64,000 nucleotides of DNA, from assembly GCA_031401035.1 (NCBI GenBank), contig JANNRA010000226.1:10950-74949 (forward strand), written 5' to 3'. Each line of letters opens with the position of its first letter. Positions within the stretch are counted from its first letter, which is position 1. The DNA comes from JANNRA01 sp031401035 (GTDB lineage: Bacteria; Desulfobacterota; Binatia; HRBIN30; CADEER01). This document shows, piece after piece, positions 47,794 to 56,434 of this stretch. The translations under genes and the position numbers were made by a program. The notes below the pieces were generated by a model. That model was not told the DNA's origin, did not search any database, and worked only from the letters and a program-made list of their open reading frames with translations.

Positions 47794-49095
47794 ATGCAGA
47801 CGCTCGACGACAACCGCTCCGCCTGGCTCAGCGAGCTGCCGCCCTATGAGCGCCTGCCGCCGCTCGGGCGCGACGAAACGGCCGACGTCGCCATCATCGG
47901 CGGCGGCCTGACCGGCGTGTCCACGGCCTGGCACCTGCAGGAACGCTTCCCGAACAAGCGCATCGTCCTGCTCGAAGCGCGCGCCCTGGCCAACGGCGCC
48001 AGCGGCCGCAACGGCGGTCAGGTGCTGAACGGCGTCGCCGGCCTGGCGCCCGACGAACCGGAGGCGGCGCGGACGCTGTACGCCGCCACCCGCCAGGGCA
48101 TCGACATCATCGAGCAGCTCGCCGCCCAGTCCACCCTCGACGCCGGTTTCGTGCGCAGCGGCTGCCTGGAGGTCTACACCACGGCGCGCTCCGCCGAGGC
48201 GGCGCAGGCGCGCGGCGAGCGCTGGCGATCATGGGGCATCGCCAGCGACTGGCTGCCGGGCGCCGCGGTCGGCCTGCACGGCGCGTACGGCGCCACCCTC
48301 GATCCGACCGCCGGCCGCGCCAACACCGCCGCCCTGCTGCGCGGCCTGCGCCCACTGCTGCTGGCGCGCGGCATCGGCGTCTACGAGCAGACGCCGGTGC
48401 AGCGCCTGCGCGAAGGCGCGACGGTGACGCTGGAGACCCCGGGCGGCACCGTGCGCGCGCCGGCGGTGGTGCTGGCGACCAACGCCTACACGCCGCAGCT
48501 CGGCTGGTTCCGCAACGGCATCCTGCCGCTGCACTCGCACATCGTCGCCACCGGCCCGCTCAGTGCGGCGCGCTGGCGTGGGCTCGGCTGGGGCGCCCCC
48601 GACGGCTTCAGCGACGACCTCGACCGCATCGCCTACGGCTGCCGCACGCCCGGTGGTCGCCTGATCTTCGGCGGCGGCAGCAACGCCGCCTATCACTATC
48701 GCTACGGCGGCTCACCGGTCGTGCATGGCGGCGCGCAAGGCCGCGTCGATGCCATCGAGCGCCGCCTGCGCGGCTACTTCCCCGGCCTCGCCGGCGAGCC
48801 GATCGCGCAGCGCTGGAGCGGCCCGCTGGCGATCACCTTCGACCGCGTCTGCTCGATGGGCGTCACCGGCGCCTATCGCAACGTGTACTACGCCCTCGGC
48901 TACAGCGGCCACGGCGTCGCCCTCGCCGCCCTCGCCGGCCGCGTCCTCACCGACTGCTACGCCGGCGAGCACGAGCCCTGGCGCGCCCTCCCCTTCTACC
49001 AGCGCCGCCTGGCGTGGATCCCGCCCGACCCGCTGCGTTGGCTCGGCTACCAGCTCTACACCCGCCTCACCGGCCGGACACCGCGCCGGCTCTGA
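47794..49095 (+). CDS. FAD-dependent amine oxidoreductase, PuuB-like
   Basis: 433 residues of the D-amino acid oxidase/glycine oxidase fold. The FAD motif is VAIIGGGLTGVSTAWHLQER, with LLEARALANGASGRNGGQVL next and a C-terminal MGVTGAYRNVYYALGYSGHG that closes the flavin site. The family includes gamma-glutamylputrescine oxidase, which fits the neighbouring potA, but other amines are possible. It is divergent from the acyltransferase gene across 50 bp. Confidence 0.82.
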   Translation: MQTLDDNRSAWLSELPPYERLPPLGRDETADVAIIGGGLTGVSTAWHLQERFPNKRIVLLEARALANGASGRNGGQVLNGVAGLAPDEPEAARTLYAATRQGIDIIEQLAAQSTLDAGFVRSGCLEVYTTARSAEAAQARGERWRSWGIASDWLPGAAVGLHGAYGATLDPTAGRANTAALLRGLRPLLLARGIGVYEQTPVQRLREGATVTLETPGGTVRAPAVVLATNAYTPQLGWFRNGILPLHSHIVATGPLSAARWRGLGWGAPDGFSDDLDRIAYGCRTPGGRLIFGGGSNAAYHYRYGGSPVVHGGAQGRVDAIERRLRGYFPGLAGEPIAQRWSGPLAITFDRVCSMGVTGAYRNVYYALGYSGHGVALAALAGRVLTDCYAGEHEPWRALPFYQRRLAWIPPDPLRWLGYQLYTRLTGRTPRRL

Positions 49096-49143
49096 CGACG
49101 GCACCTGTCGGCGTGCGCGCCTGTCGGGTCATGCCCCCGGCCC

Positions 49144-49228
49144 CTGGAGGGCGCCCCCCCGTGGGCGCCGGTTGCATGCGGTCTCTGCGACCCTTTGCCA
49201 CCCGGCGCCCACGGGGGGGCGCCCTCCA
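49144..49228. repeat. Family B long palindrome between convergent genes
   Basis: Perfect 27-nt arms 49145-49171 and 49202-49228 flank a 30-nt loop. The left end (49144-49174) matches the element in the lipid synthase gene (10109-10139) at 28 of 31 positions. It lies between puuB-like and vapC genes that converge; it may also act as a transcription stop. Confidence 0.8.
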
Positions 49229-49274
49229 AGCGGGGGCGGTTTCTCGCTAGCCGGCCCTCCCGGGATCGGGGCGC

Positions 49275-49628
49275 TCACGCGGCGACGTGCAGGTGCTGCG
49301 CGACGGCGTGCAGGCGGCGGTCGCGCGTCCACAGGCGCGCGCGCGACAGACGCGCCGAGGCAAGCAGATGGACATCGACCCACCCGATGCCCGCGCCGTG
49401 CAGCCGCTGTGCCTCGACCAATGCCAGCGCCTCGGCGTGCGCCGCGACGCGCGCCGCCGGCAGCGCCGCCAGCAGGGCGAGGACGTCGTCTCGTTGCGCC
49501 AGGGAACCGCAGGCCAGCTCGCCGATGACGAACGGATGCCCGAGGACGTCCCCGTCGAGCAACGCGGCGCGCAGCGCGGCGTCGCCGCGCCTCAGATGAT
49601 CGACCCAGACCGACGTGTCGACCAGCAT
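49275..49628 (-). CDS. vapC: PIN-domain ribonuclease toxin, VapC family
   Basis: 117 residues. Acidic PIN residues are visible: Asp4 in MLVDTSVWVDHLR, a Glu in VIGELACGSL, an Asp in WVDVHLLASA and TRDRRL near the end. It begins on the last base of the antitoxin stop. It is not closely similar to the VapC at 30267-30716, so this is an independent pair. Confidence 0.88.
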   Translation of the reverse strand: MLVDTSVWVDHLRRGDAALRAALLDGDVLGHPFVIGELACGSLAQRDDVLALLAALPAARVAAHAEALALVEAQRLHGAGIGWVDVHLLASARLSRARLWTRDRRLHAVAQHLHVAA

Positions 49629-49825
49629 CACCTCTTGGCACCCCGGCGCCGCGGCGGCGGCCGCAGGGCCGGCTCGCTGCCGCCGAGCGCCGCCAGCCGG
49701 CGCGCGCTGGCACGCGCGATCAACGCCTCCAGGCCGGCATGAATCAACGCCGTCTTCTCGGTGATGCCGGACAGGCCGCGCGCCCGCTCGACCAGCTCGT
49801 CGTCGATGTTCAGGGTCGTTCGCAT
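49628..49825 (-). CDS. vapB: VapB-type antitoxin, ribbon-helix-helix
   Basis: 65 residues from ATG 49825 (MRTTLNIDDELVERARGLSG); ATG 49834 would add MIH. The first strand and helices match type 2 VapB/MetJ-like antitoxins (ITEKTALIHAGLEALIARAS), and the basic, proline-rich tail would bind the toxin. ATG 49825 is preferred because a candidate -10 box overlaps the upstream ATG. Confidence 0.85.
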   Translation of the reverse strand: MRTTLNIDDELVERARGLSGITEKTALIHAGLEALIARASARRLAALGGSEPALRPPPRRRGAKR

Positions 49826-49832
49826 ATGTATC

Positions 49833-49860
49833 ATTATGCATGACTCGTGCAGATCAACAA
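49833..49860 (-). promoter_or_regulatory. Candidate promoter of the second vapBC pair
   Basis: Minus-strand TTGTTG (49855-49860) and CATAAT (49833-49838), 16 bp apart, lie in an unusually AT-rich patch (ATGCATAATGATACATATG). Transcription would start 1-3 nt from ATG 49825, so the message would be leaderless, as predicted for the other vapBC pair in this window. Confidence 0.45.
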
Positions 49861-49979
49861 TCCACGCGGGCCTTGCGACGGAGCACCGGCAGACTCGCCG
49901 CCGTGCGGGGCGACGAGGCGGTCACTTGCCAGACGAGGCCGGCATTGATCCGAGGGAGGGTGGTTGGTAGATTCCACCC

Positions 49980-50396
49980 GTGCTGCATCGATCCGCCCGG
50001 GCGCGCCTGGTCGTCGCCCTCCTGATCGCCGTCGGCCTGGCCGTCGGGCCGCGCGCCGCGCTGTGCATCGGCGACGCAGGCCACGTGGCGATCGAAGCCG
50101 TCGACGCCGACTGTTGCGACGCGCCGCATCCCGCCGACCAGGCGGGGCGCTGTGCGCCGCACGACGGCGAGGACGGGGATTGCACCGACCGGGCGCTGAC
50201 GCTCCTGGCCGTCGCCCCGTCGGCAACGCACGACGCCGCCGCCGCGTTGGGACACCTGCCGACCAGCGTGGACGCCGTGGCCGCGCGGCCCACCGCGCAC
50301 CTCGACGGGCTCGCGTCCAGCCGCGCCCCCGCGAACGTCGCCGTTCGCCTGCCGGCGACACCGCGGCGCCAGCACACCACCATTCAGCGCTGCTGA
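49980..50396 (+). CDS. Small secreted Cys/His-rich protein upstream of czcCBA
   Basis: 138 residues from GTG 49980, the first start after an in-frame stop at 49968. A signal peptide (LVVALLIAVGLAVGPRAALC) precedes a region with several Cys, His and acidic residues: CIGDAGHVAIEAVDADCC and GRCAPHDGEDGDC. It resembles the small periplasmic proteins often found ahead of heavy-metal efflux operons. Metal binding is inferred. It lies 152 bp before czcC on the same strand. Confidence 0.65.
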   Translation: MLHRSARARLVVALLIAVGLAVGPRAALCIGDAGHVAIEAVDADCCDAPHPADQAGRCAPHDGEDGDCTDRALTLLAVAPSATHDAAAALGHLPTSVDAVAARPTAHLDGLASSRAPANVAVRLPATPRRQHTTIQRC

Positions 50397-50548
50397 ATCC
50401 TCCGTTTCGGTCGTCGCGCCCTCTCCCTCGTCCGTAGGGAGACCGGCGCGACGCGGGCCGCGCGGCGCCGCCGTGCGACCCTCTGCGGCATTGTCGTCGC
50501 GTTCTCGCCCCGAGACCGTGCCGACCTCGCCCTCGACGACGGAGGCTC

Positions 50549-51919
50549 ATGATCATCACACCGAACCGATTTCTGGCCCTGGCCGCGCTCATCGCGCTGG
50601 CCGGCTGCACGACCACGGCGCCGGCCGGCGACGCAGGACTGAGTGCCATGACGCCGCCGCCGGTGCCGGCCCCGATCGCCGCCAGCGCCGACGCGGGCGC
50701 GCCGACGGTTCCCGACGCCCTGACCCTGGGCGACGCAGTGCAGCTCGCATTGGCGCACAATCCAACCCTCGACGCCGCGGCCTGGAGCCACGAGGCCGGC
50801 GCGGCGCGCGTGCTGCAGGCCGGACTGCTGCCGAACCCGCAGGTCGGCTTCACGGTCGAGGACGTCGCCGGCACCGGCAACCGCACGGGCGGTCAGGAGG
50901 CCGAGACGACGCTGCGGCTGCTGCAATTGTTCGAGCTCGGCGGCAAGCGCTCGGCGCGCCAGGACGAGGCGAGCCGCGGCGCCGAGCTGACGGCATGGGA
51001 CTACGAGGCGGCGCGCCTCGACCTGCGCGCGCTGACGACGCGCGCCTTCCTCGACGTCCTGGCCGCGCAGGAACGCCTGGCGCTGGCCGGGCAGACGATC
51101 GCGCTCACTGAATCGATGGTCGCCAGCATCGCCCGCCTGGTCGATGCCGGCCGCGAGTCCAGCGCCGAGGCGACGCGCGCCGAGGTGTCCCTGGCCACGG
51201 TCGAGATCGACCGGGCGCAGACGCAGCGTGACCTCGACACCGCCCGCCAGCGCCTCGCCGCCCTGTGGGGAGCGCCGCCGCGCTTCAGTCACGCGGTGGA
51301 CCGGCTCGACGAGGGCGGCCCGGTGCCGCCACTCGCCACCCTCGAGGCGCGCCTGCCGCAGAATCCCGACCTGGCGCGCTGGGACGCGGAGTTCGCGCAG
51401 CGGCACGCGGCGGTCGCGCTGGCCGAAGCGAACGCAATCCCGAACCTGACGCTGGAGGGCGGCGTGCGGCGCTACGAAGACACCGACGACACCGGCTTCG
51501 TCTTCGGCGCCTTCATCCCGTTGCCGCTGCTCGACCGCAACCAGGGGGCGATCGCCGAGGCGCGGACGCAGCTCGCCCGCGCCTATGCACAGCGGAGCGC
51601 TACCGCCACGACCGCGCGCACCGAGTTGGCCGCTGCGTACGGGCGCCTGACCGCCGCCCGGGCCGAAGCCACCGCGCTCCGCCGACGCGTGCTACCGGCG
51701 GCAACGCGCGCCTTCGAGATCATGCAGGTCGGCTATGACGAGGGGCGCTACCGCTCCCTGGACGTGCTCGATGCGCAACGCATGCTGATCGCCGCCCGCG
51801 AGCGGCTGCTGCGCGCCGTCATCGACGGTCGCCAGGCGCAGACCGAGATCGAGCGGATCATCGGCGGACCGTTCGAGCCACCCACCGACGCCAGTGCCGC
51901 GGGAGTCCCGACACCATGA
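50549..51919 (+). CDS. czcC: Outer-membrane efflux lipoprotein, CzcC/TolC family
   Basis: 456 residues. The lipoprotein signal ends LAALIALAGC. The OEP repeat structure follows: LGDAVQLALAHNPTLDAAAW, RLLQLFELGGKRSARQDEA and GAFIPLPLLDRNQGAIAEAR, then ALRRRVLPAATRAFEIMQVG. It forms the trimeric outer-membrane duct for the CzcBA pump. ATG 50549 has a GGAGG site and the stop overlaps the czcB start (ATGA). Confidence 0.9.
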   Translation: MIITPNRFLALAALIALAGCTTTAPAGDAGLSAMTPPPVPAPIAASADAGAPTVPDALTLGDAVQLALAHNPTLDAAAWSHEAGAARVLQAGLLPNPQVGFTVEDVAGTGNRTGGQEAETTLRLLQLFELGGKRSARQDEASRGAELTAWDYEAARLDLRALTTRAFLDVLAAQERLALAGQTIALTESMVASIARLVDAGRESSAEATRAEVSLATVEIDRAQTQRDLDTARQRLAALWGAPPRFSHAVDRLDEGGPVPPLATLEARLPQNPDLARWDAEFAQRHAAVALAEANAIPNLTLEGGVRRYEDTDDTGFVFGAFIPLPLLDRNQGAIAEARTQLARAYAQRSATATTARTELAAAYGRLTAARAEATALRRRVLPAATRAFEIMQVGYDEGRYRSLDVLDAQRMLIAARERLLRAVIDGRQAQTEIERIIGGPFEPPTDASAAGVPTP

Positions 51920-53190
51920 AACTCCGACAGAGCCTTGCCGTTATCGCCATCCTGCTGGTCGGCGGCGCCATCGCCGCCTTCATCTTGCGCAGCGACCCGC
52001 CGGCCGCCTCGGACCCGCATGGGGAGCACGGGGAGGACGAAGCGCACGACGACGAGTCGGAGGCGCGCGGTCCGCACCACGGCCGTCTGCTGCGCGACGG
52101 CGCCTTCGCTGTCGAGGTGACGATCTTCGAGAGCGGCATCCCGCCGCAGTTCCGCCTCTACCTGTACCGGGACGACGCGCCGCTGCCGCCCTCCGCCGCG
52201 ACCGTGACGATCGAGTTGCGGCGCCTCGGCGACCGCATCGACCGCTTCCGCTTCACGCCGCAGGGCGACTACCTGGTCGGCGACGGCGTGGTCGAGGAGC
52301 CGCACTCATTCGACGTCACGGTGACCGCCGTGCACGACGGCGCGACATCGACCTGGACGTACCAGTCGTACGAGGGCCGCGTCACGCTGCCCGCCGCGGC
52401 GGCCGCGGAATCCGGCGTCGAGGTGAAAGCCGCGGGACCGGCGACGCTGCACTCGACGCTGCGCGTCACCGGCCGCATCGTCGCCAACGAGGATCGCGTC
52501 GCGCACGTGGTGCCGCGCTATCCAGGCATCGTCACGGAGGTGCGCAAGCGTCTCGGCGATGCGGTGGCGAAGGGCGACGTGCTGGCCGTCGTGCAGAGCA
52601 ACGACAGCCTGCGCGAGTACCCGGTGACCGCCCTGCTCGACGGGACGGTCATCCGCAAGCACGTCACGCCGGGCGAGTTCGCCGCCGCGGGGCGCGACAT
52701 CTACCTGATCGCCGACCTCTCGACCGTGTGGGTCGATCTCGACATCTACCGGCAGGACTTCGACCGATTGCGGGTCGGGCAGGCGGTCGAGATCGACGGC
52801 GGCGAGGGCATCGCAGCGGCACGCGGCACGATCTCCTATCTCTCGCCGTTCGGCGCCGAGAATACGCAGACCATGCTGGCGCGGGTGGTGCTGCCCAATC
52901 CGACCGGGCAGTGGCGCCCCGGCCTGTTCGTCAGCGGCCGCGTCGTGGTCGACGAAACCACCGTGCCCATCGCGGTCGACGTCGGGGCGCTGCAGACCCT
53001 GCGCGATTGGACCGTCGTCTTCGTCCGCGACGGCGACCTCTACGAAGCGCAGCCGATCGAGGTCGGCCGACGCGACGCGCAGGTGGCAGAAGTCCTGTCC
53101 GGCCTGCAGGCCGGACAGGACTACGTCGCCGCCGGCAGCTTCATCCTGAAGGCCGATATTGGCAAATCGGGCGCCAGCCACGACCACTGA
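51916..53190 (+). CDS. czcB: RND efflux periplasmic adaptor, CzcB family
   Basis: 424 residues. An N-terminal membrane anchor (about 8-28) is followed by a His/Asp/Glu-rich stretch (DPHGEHGEDEAHDDESEA), typical of metal-pump adaptors. The barrel-sandwich hybrid has VPRYPGIVTEVRKRLGDAVA and GTVIRKHVTPGEFAAAGRD, and the C-terminal membrane-proximal domain ends DIGKSGASHDH. It bridges CzcA and CzcC. Confidence 0.92.
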   Translation: MKLRQSLAVIAILLVGGAIAAFILRSDPPAASDPHGEHGEDEAHDDESEARGPHHGRLLRDGAFAVEVTIFESGIPPQFRLYLYRDDAPLPPSAATVTIELRRLGDRIDRFRFTPQGDYLVGDGVVEEPHSFDVTVTAVHDGATSTWTYQSYEGRVTLPAAAAAESGVEVKAAGPATLHSTLRVTGRIVANEDRVAHVVPRYPGIVTEVRKRLGDAVAKGDVLAVVQSNDSLREYPVTALLDGTVIRKHVTPGEFAAAGRDIYLIADLSTVWVDLDIYRQDFDRLRVGQAVEIDGGEGIAAARGTISYLSPFGAENTQTMLARVVLPNPTGQWRPGLFVSGRVVVDETTVPIAVDVGALQTLRDWTVVFVRDGDLYEAQPIEVGRRDAQVAEVLSGLQAGQDYVAAGSFILKADIGKSGASHDH

Positions 53191-53197
53191 GACTGCC

Positions 53198-56100
53198 ATG
53201 CTCGAACGCCTGCTGCAGTTCTCCATCCGCCAGCGCTGGCTGGTGATCCTGCTCACCCTCGGCGTCGCCGCGGTGGGCGCCTACAACTATCAGCGCCTGC
53301 CCATCGACGCGGTGCCCGACATCACCAACGTCCAGGTGCAGGTGAACACCGACGCGCCCGGCTACTCGCCGCTCGAGGCAGAGCAGCGCATCACGTTTCC
53401 GATCGAGACGGCCATGGCCGGCCTGCCGGGGCTCGACTACACCCGCTCGCTGTCGCGCTACGGGTTGTCGCAGGTCACCGTGGTCTTCAAGGACGGCACC
53501 GACATCTATTTCGCCCGCCAGCAGGTCGGCGAGCGGATCCTGCAGGCCCGCGGGCAGCTCCCACCCGGCATCGAACCCGCGATGGGCCCGATCACCACCG
53601 GCCTGGGCGAGATCTTCATGTACACCGTCGAGGCGCGGCCAGACGCGCGCGGGCCCGACGGCGCCGCCTATACGCCCAGGGATCTGCGCTCGATCCAGGA
53701 CTGGATCATCAAGCCGCAACTGCGCACCGTCCCCGGCGTCGCCGACGTCAACACCGTCGGCGGTTTCGTCAAGCAGTTCCACGTCACCCCCTACCCGGAG
53801 AAGCTGCTGGCGTACGGCTTGAGCTTCGACGACGTGCTCGACGCCCTGCGCCTCAACAATGCCAACGTCGGCGCCGGCTACATCGAGCGCGCCGGCGAGC
53901 AGTATCTCATCCGCGCGCCCGGACAGGCGGCGGGGATCGACGACCTGCGCCACATCGTCGTCGGCGGCCACGCCGGCGTGCCGCTGTACGTCAAGGACGT
54001 CGCGGCGGTGCTGCTCGGCCAGGAACTGCGCACCGGCGCCGCCACCCAAGGGGGCGACGAGGTCGTGCTCGGCACCGTCTTCATGCTGATGGGCGAGAAC
54101 AGCCGCACCGTCGCGCAGCGCGTCGCGGCCAAGATGGCCGACATCACCCGCAGCCTGCCGGACGGGGTGGTGGCGAAGACCGTGTACGATCGCACCACGC
54201 TGGTCGAGAAGACCATCGCCACGGTGCGCATCAACCTCATCGAGGGAGCGCTGCTGGTCATCGCCGTGCTCTTTCTGCTGCTCGGTAACGTCCGTGCGGC
54301 GCTGATCACCGCCGCGGTGATTCCGCTGTCGATGCTGTTCACCATCACCGCCATGGTCGAGAGCCGCGTCAGCGGCAACCTGATGAGCCTCGGCGCACTC
54401 GACTTCGGCATCATCGTCGACGGCGCCGTGATCATCGTCGAGAACTGCATCCGGCGGCTCGCGGAGGAGCAGCACCGCCTCGGCCGCCTGCTCACCCGTC
54501 AGGAGCGCTTCGCGACGGTCTTCGAGGCCTCGCGCGAGGTGCGCCGTGCCACCCTGTTCGGCGAGCTGATCATCACCATCGTCTATCTGCCGATCCTCAC
54601 CCTGACCGGCGTCGAGGGGAAGATGTTCTTTCCCATGGCGTTCACCGTCATCGCCGCCCTGGCCGCGGCCATGATCCTGTCGGTCACCTTCGTCCCCGCC
54701 GCGGTGGCGCTGCTGCTCACCGGGCGCGTCGCCGAGCGCGAGAACCTGCTCATGCGCAGCGCCCGCGCCGTCTACGCGCCGCTGCTGCGCGTCGTCCTGC
54801 GCTACCGCGTCGCGGTCGCCGTGGCGGGGGCGGTGCTGGTCGTCCTCAGCGCCCTGCTCGCCAGCCGCATGGGGACCGAGTTCATCCCCAGCCTCGACGA
54901 GGGCGACATCGCCCTGCACGCCCTGCGCATTCCCGGCACCAGCCTGACCCAGGCGGTGGAGATGCAACACGTGCTCGAGCGTCGCTTGCAGGCGTTTCCC
55001 GAGGTACGCACCGTCTTCGCCAAGATCGGCACCGCCGAGATCGCCACCGACCCGATGCCGCCGAACGTCGCCGACGGCTTCGTCATGCTCAAGCCGCGCA
55101 CCGAATGGCCCGATCCCGATCGCTCCAAGGTCGACCTGGTGCGCGCCATCGAAGCCGCCGTACGACAGATTCCCGGCAACAACTACGAGTTCACGCAGCC
55201 CATCCAGATGCGTTTCAACGAGCTGATCTCAGGCGTCCGCAGCGACGTGGCGGTGAAGGTCTTCGGCGACGACCTCGACGTCCTGCTCGCGACCGCCGAG
55301 GCGATCGCGGCGCTGCTCGAACAGGTTCCCGGCGCCTCGGACGTCAAGGTCGAGCAGACCACCGGCCTGCCGGTGATGACCATCCGCTTCGACCGCGCCG
55401 CCATGGCGCGCTATGGGCTCAACGTCGCGGACGTGCAGGACGTCATCGCGATCGCGCTCGGCGGCGCCAAGGCGGGCGAGATTTTCGAGGGCGACCGGCG
55501 CGTCGACCTGGTGGTGCGCCTGCCCGAAGAGGTGCGCACCGACACCGAGGCTCTGCGCCGCATCCCGGTGGCGCTGCCGGCGCGCGACCGCGCCACCGCT
55601 GAGCCGGGCGCGCAGCCGGCCGGCTTCGCGGCCGACCGTGCCGGCCCGGCGTTCATCCCGCTGAGCGCCGTCGCCAGCCTGGACATCGCGCCGGGTCCGA
55701 ACCAGATCAGCCGCGAGAACGGCAAGCGGCGCGTCGTCGTCACCGCCAACGTGCGCGGGCGCGACCTGGGCTCGTTCGTCAGCGAGGCGGAGCGGCGCAT
55801 CCAGGCCGAGATCGACATACCGCCCGGCTACTGGACCACCTGGGGCGGCCAGTTCGAGCAGCTCATCTCCGCCGCCCAGCGCCTGCGCCTGGTGGTACCG
55901 GCCGCGCTGCTGCTCATCATCCTTCTCCTCTGCGGCACCTTCGGCACCGTGCGCGATTCACTGCTGGTGTTCAGCGGCGTGCCGATGGCGCTCACCGGCG
56001 GCGTCCTGGCACTGTGGCTGCGCGACATCCCGCTGTCCATCTCGGCCGGCGTCGGCTTCATCGCGCTCTCGGGCGTCGCGGTACTGAACGGGCTGGTGAT

Positions 56101-56425
56101 GATCACCTTCATCAACAGCCTGCGCGCCGCCGGGGCGTCGCTCGACGCGGCGGTCTTCGACGGGTCAACCACACGCCTGCGCCCGGTCCTGATGACCGCC
56201 CTCGTCGCCTCGCTCGGGTTCATCCCGATGGCGCTGGCGACCGGTACCGGCGCCGAGGTGCAGCGCCCGCTCGCCACCGTCGTCATCGGTGGCATCGTCT
56301 CCTCGACTCTGCTGACCCTGCTCGTCCTGCCGGCGCTGTACCGCATGGTCGCCCCGGCGACGCTGCCGCCGGGCGGCGTCGCCGGCGGCCCGACCGCTCT
56401 GGACACTGCGCCGCCGGGCGCGTAG
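53198..56425 (+). CDS. czcA: Heavy-metal RND pump, CzcA family (HME-RND)
   Basis: 1075 residues, twelve membrane helices with two large periplasmic loops. It starts MLERLLQFSIRQRWLVIL. The proton-relay motif LDFGIIVDGAVIIVENCIRR places Asp402, Asp408 and Glu415 at the same numbers as in Cupriavidus metallidurans CzcA, and matches the Co/Zn/Cd class rather than the Cu/Ag class. ATG 53198 is chosen, 7 bp after czcB; an upstream ATG would overlap czcB and add a non-homologous leader. Export of Zn, Co or Cd is inferred from the motif class. Confidence 0.94.
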   Translation: MLERLLQFSIRQRWLVILLTLGVAAVGAYNYQRLPIDAVPDITNVQVQVNTDAPGYSPLEAEQRITFPIETAMAGLPGLDYTRSLSRYGLSQVTVVFKDGTDIYFARQQVGERILQARGQLPPGIEPAMGPITTGLGEIFMYTVEARPDARGPDGAAYTPRDLRSIQDWIIKPQLRTVPGVADVNTVGGFVKQFHVTPYPEKLLAYGLSFDDVLDALRLNNANVGAGYIERAGEQYLIRAPGQAAGIDDLRHIVVGGHAGVPLYVKDVAAVLLGQELRTGAATQGGDEVVLGTVFMLMGENSRTVAQRVAAKMADITRSLPDGVVAKTVYDRTTLVEKTIATVRINLIEGALLVIAVLFLLLGNVRAALITAAVIPLSMLFTITAMVESRVSGNLMSLGALDFGIIVDGAVIIVENCIRRLAEEQHRLGRLLTRQERFATVFEASREVRRATLFGELIITIVYLPILTLTGVEGKMFFPMAFTVIAALAAAMILSVTFVPAAVALLLTGRVAERENLLMRSARAVYAPLLRVVLRYRVAVAVAGAVLVVLSALLASRMGTEFIPSLDEGDIALHALRIPGTSLTQAVEMQHVLERRLQAFPEVRTVFAKIGTAEIATDPMPPNVADGFVMLKPRTEWPDPDRSKVDLVRAIEAAVRQIPGNNYEFTQPIQMRFNELISGVRSDVAVKVFGDDLDVLLATAEAIAALLEQVPGASDVKVEQTTGLPVMTIRFDRAAMARYGLNVADVQDVIAIALGGAKAGEIFEGDRRVDLVVRLPEEVRTDTEALRRIPVALPARDRATAEPGAQPAGFAADRAGPAFIPLSAVASLDIAPGPNQISRENGKRRVVVTANVRGRDLGSFVSEAERRIQAEIDIPPGYWTTWGGQFEQLISAAQRLRLVVPAALLLIILLLCGTFGTVRDSLLVFSGVPMALTGGVLALWLRDIPLSISAGVGFIALSGVAVLNGLVMITFINSLRAAGASLDAAVFDGSTTRLRPVLMTALVASLGFIPMALATGTGAEVQRPLATVVIGGIVSSTLLTLLVLPALYRMVAPATLPPGGVAGGPTALDTAPPGA

Positions 56426-56434
56426 CGAATTGGG

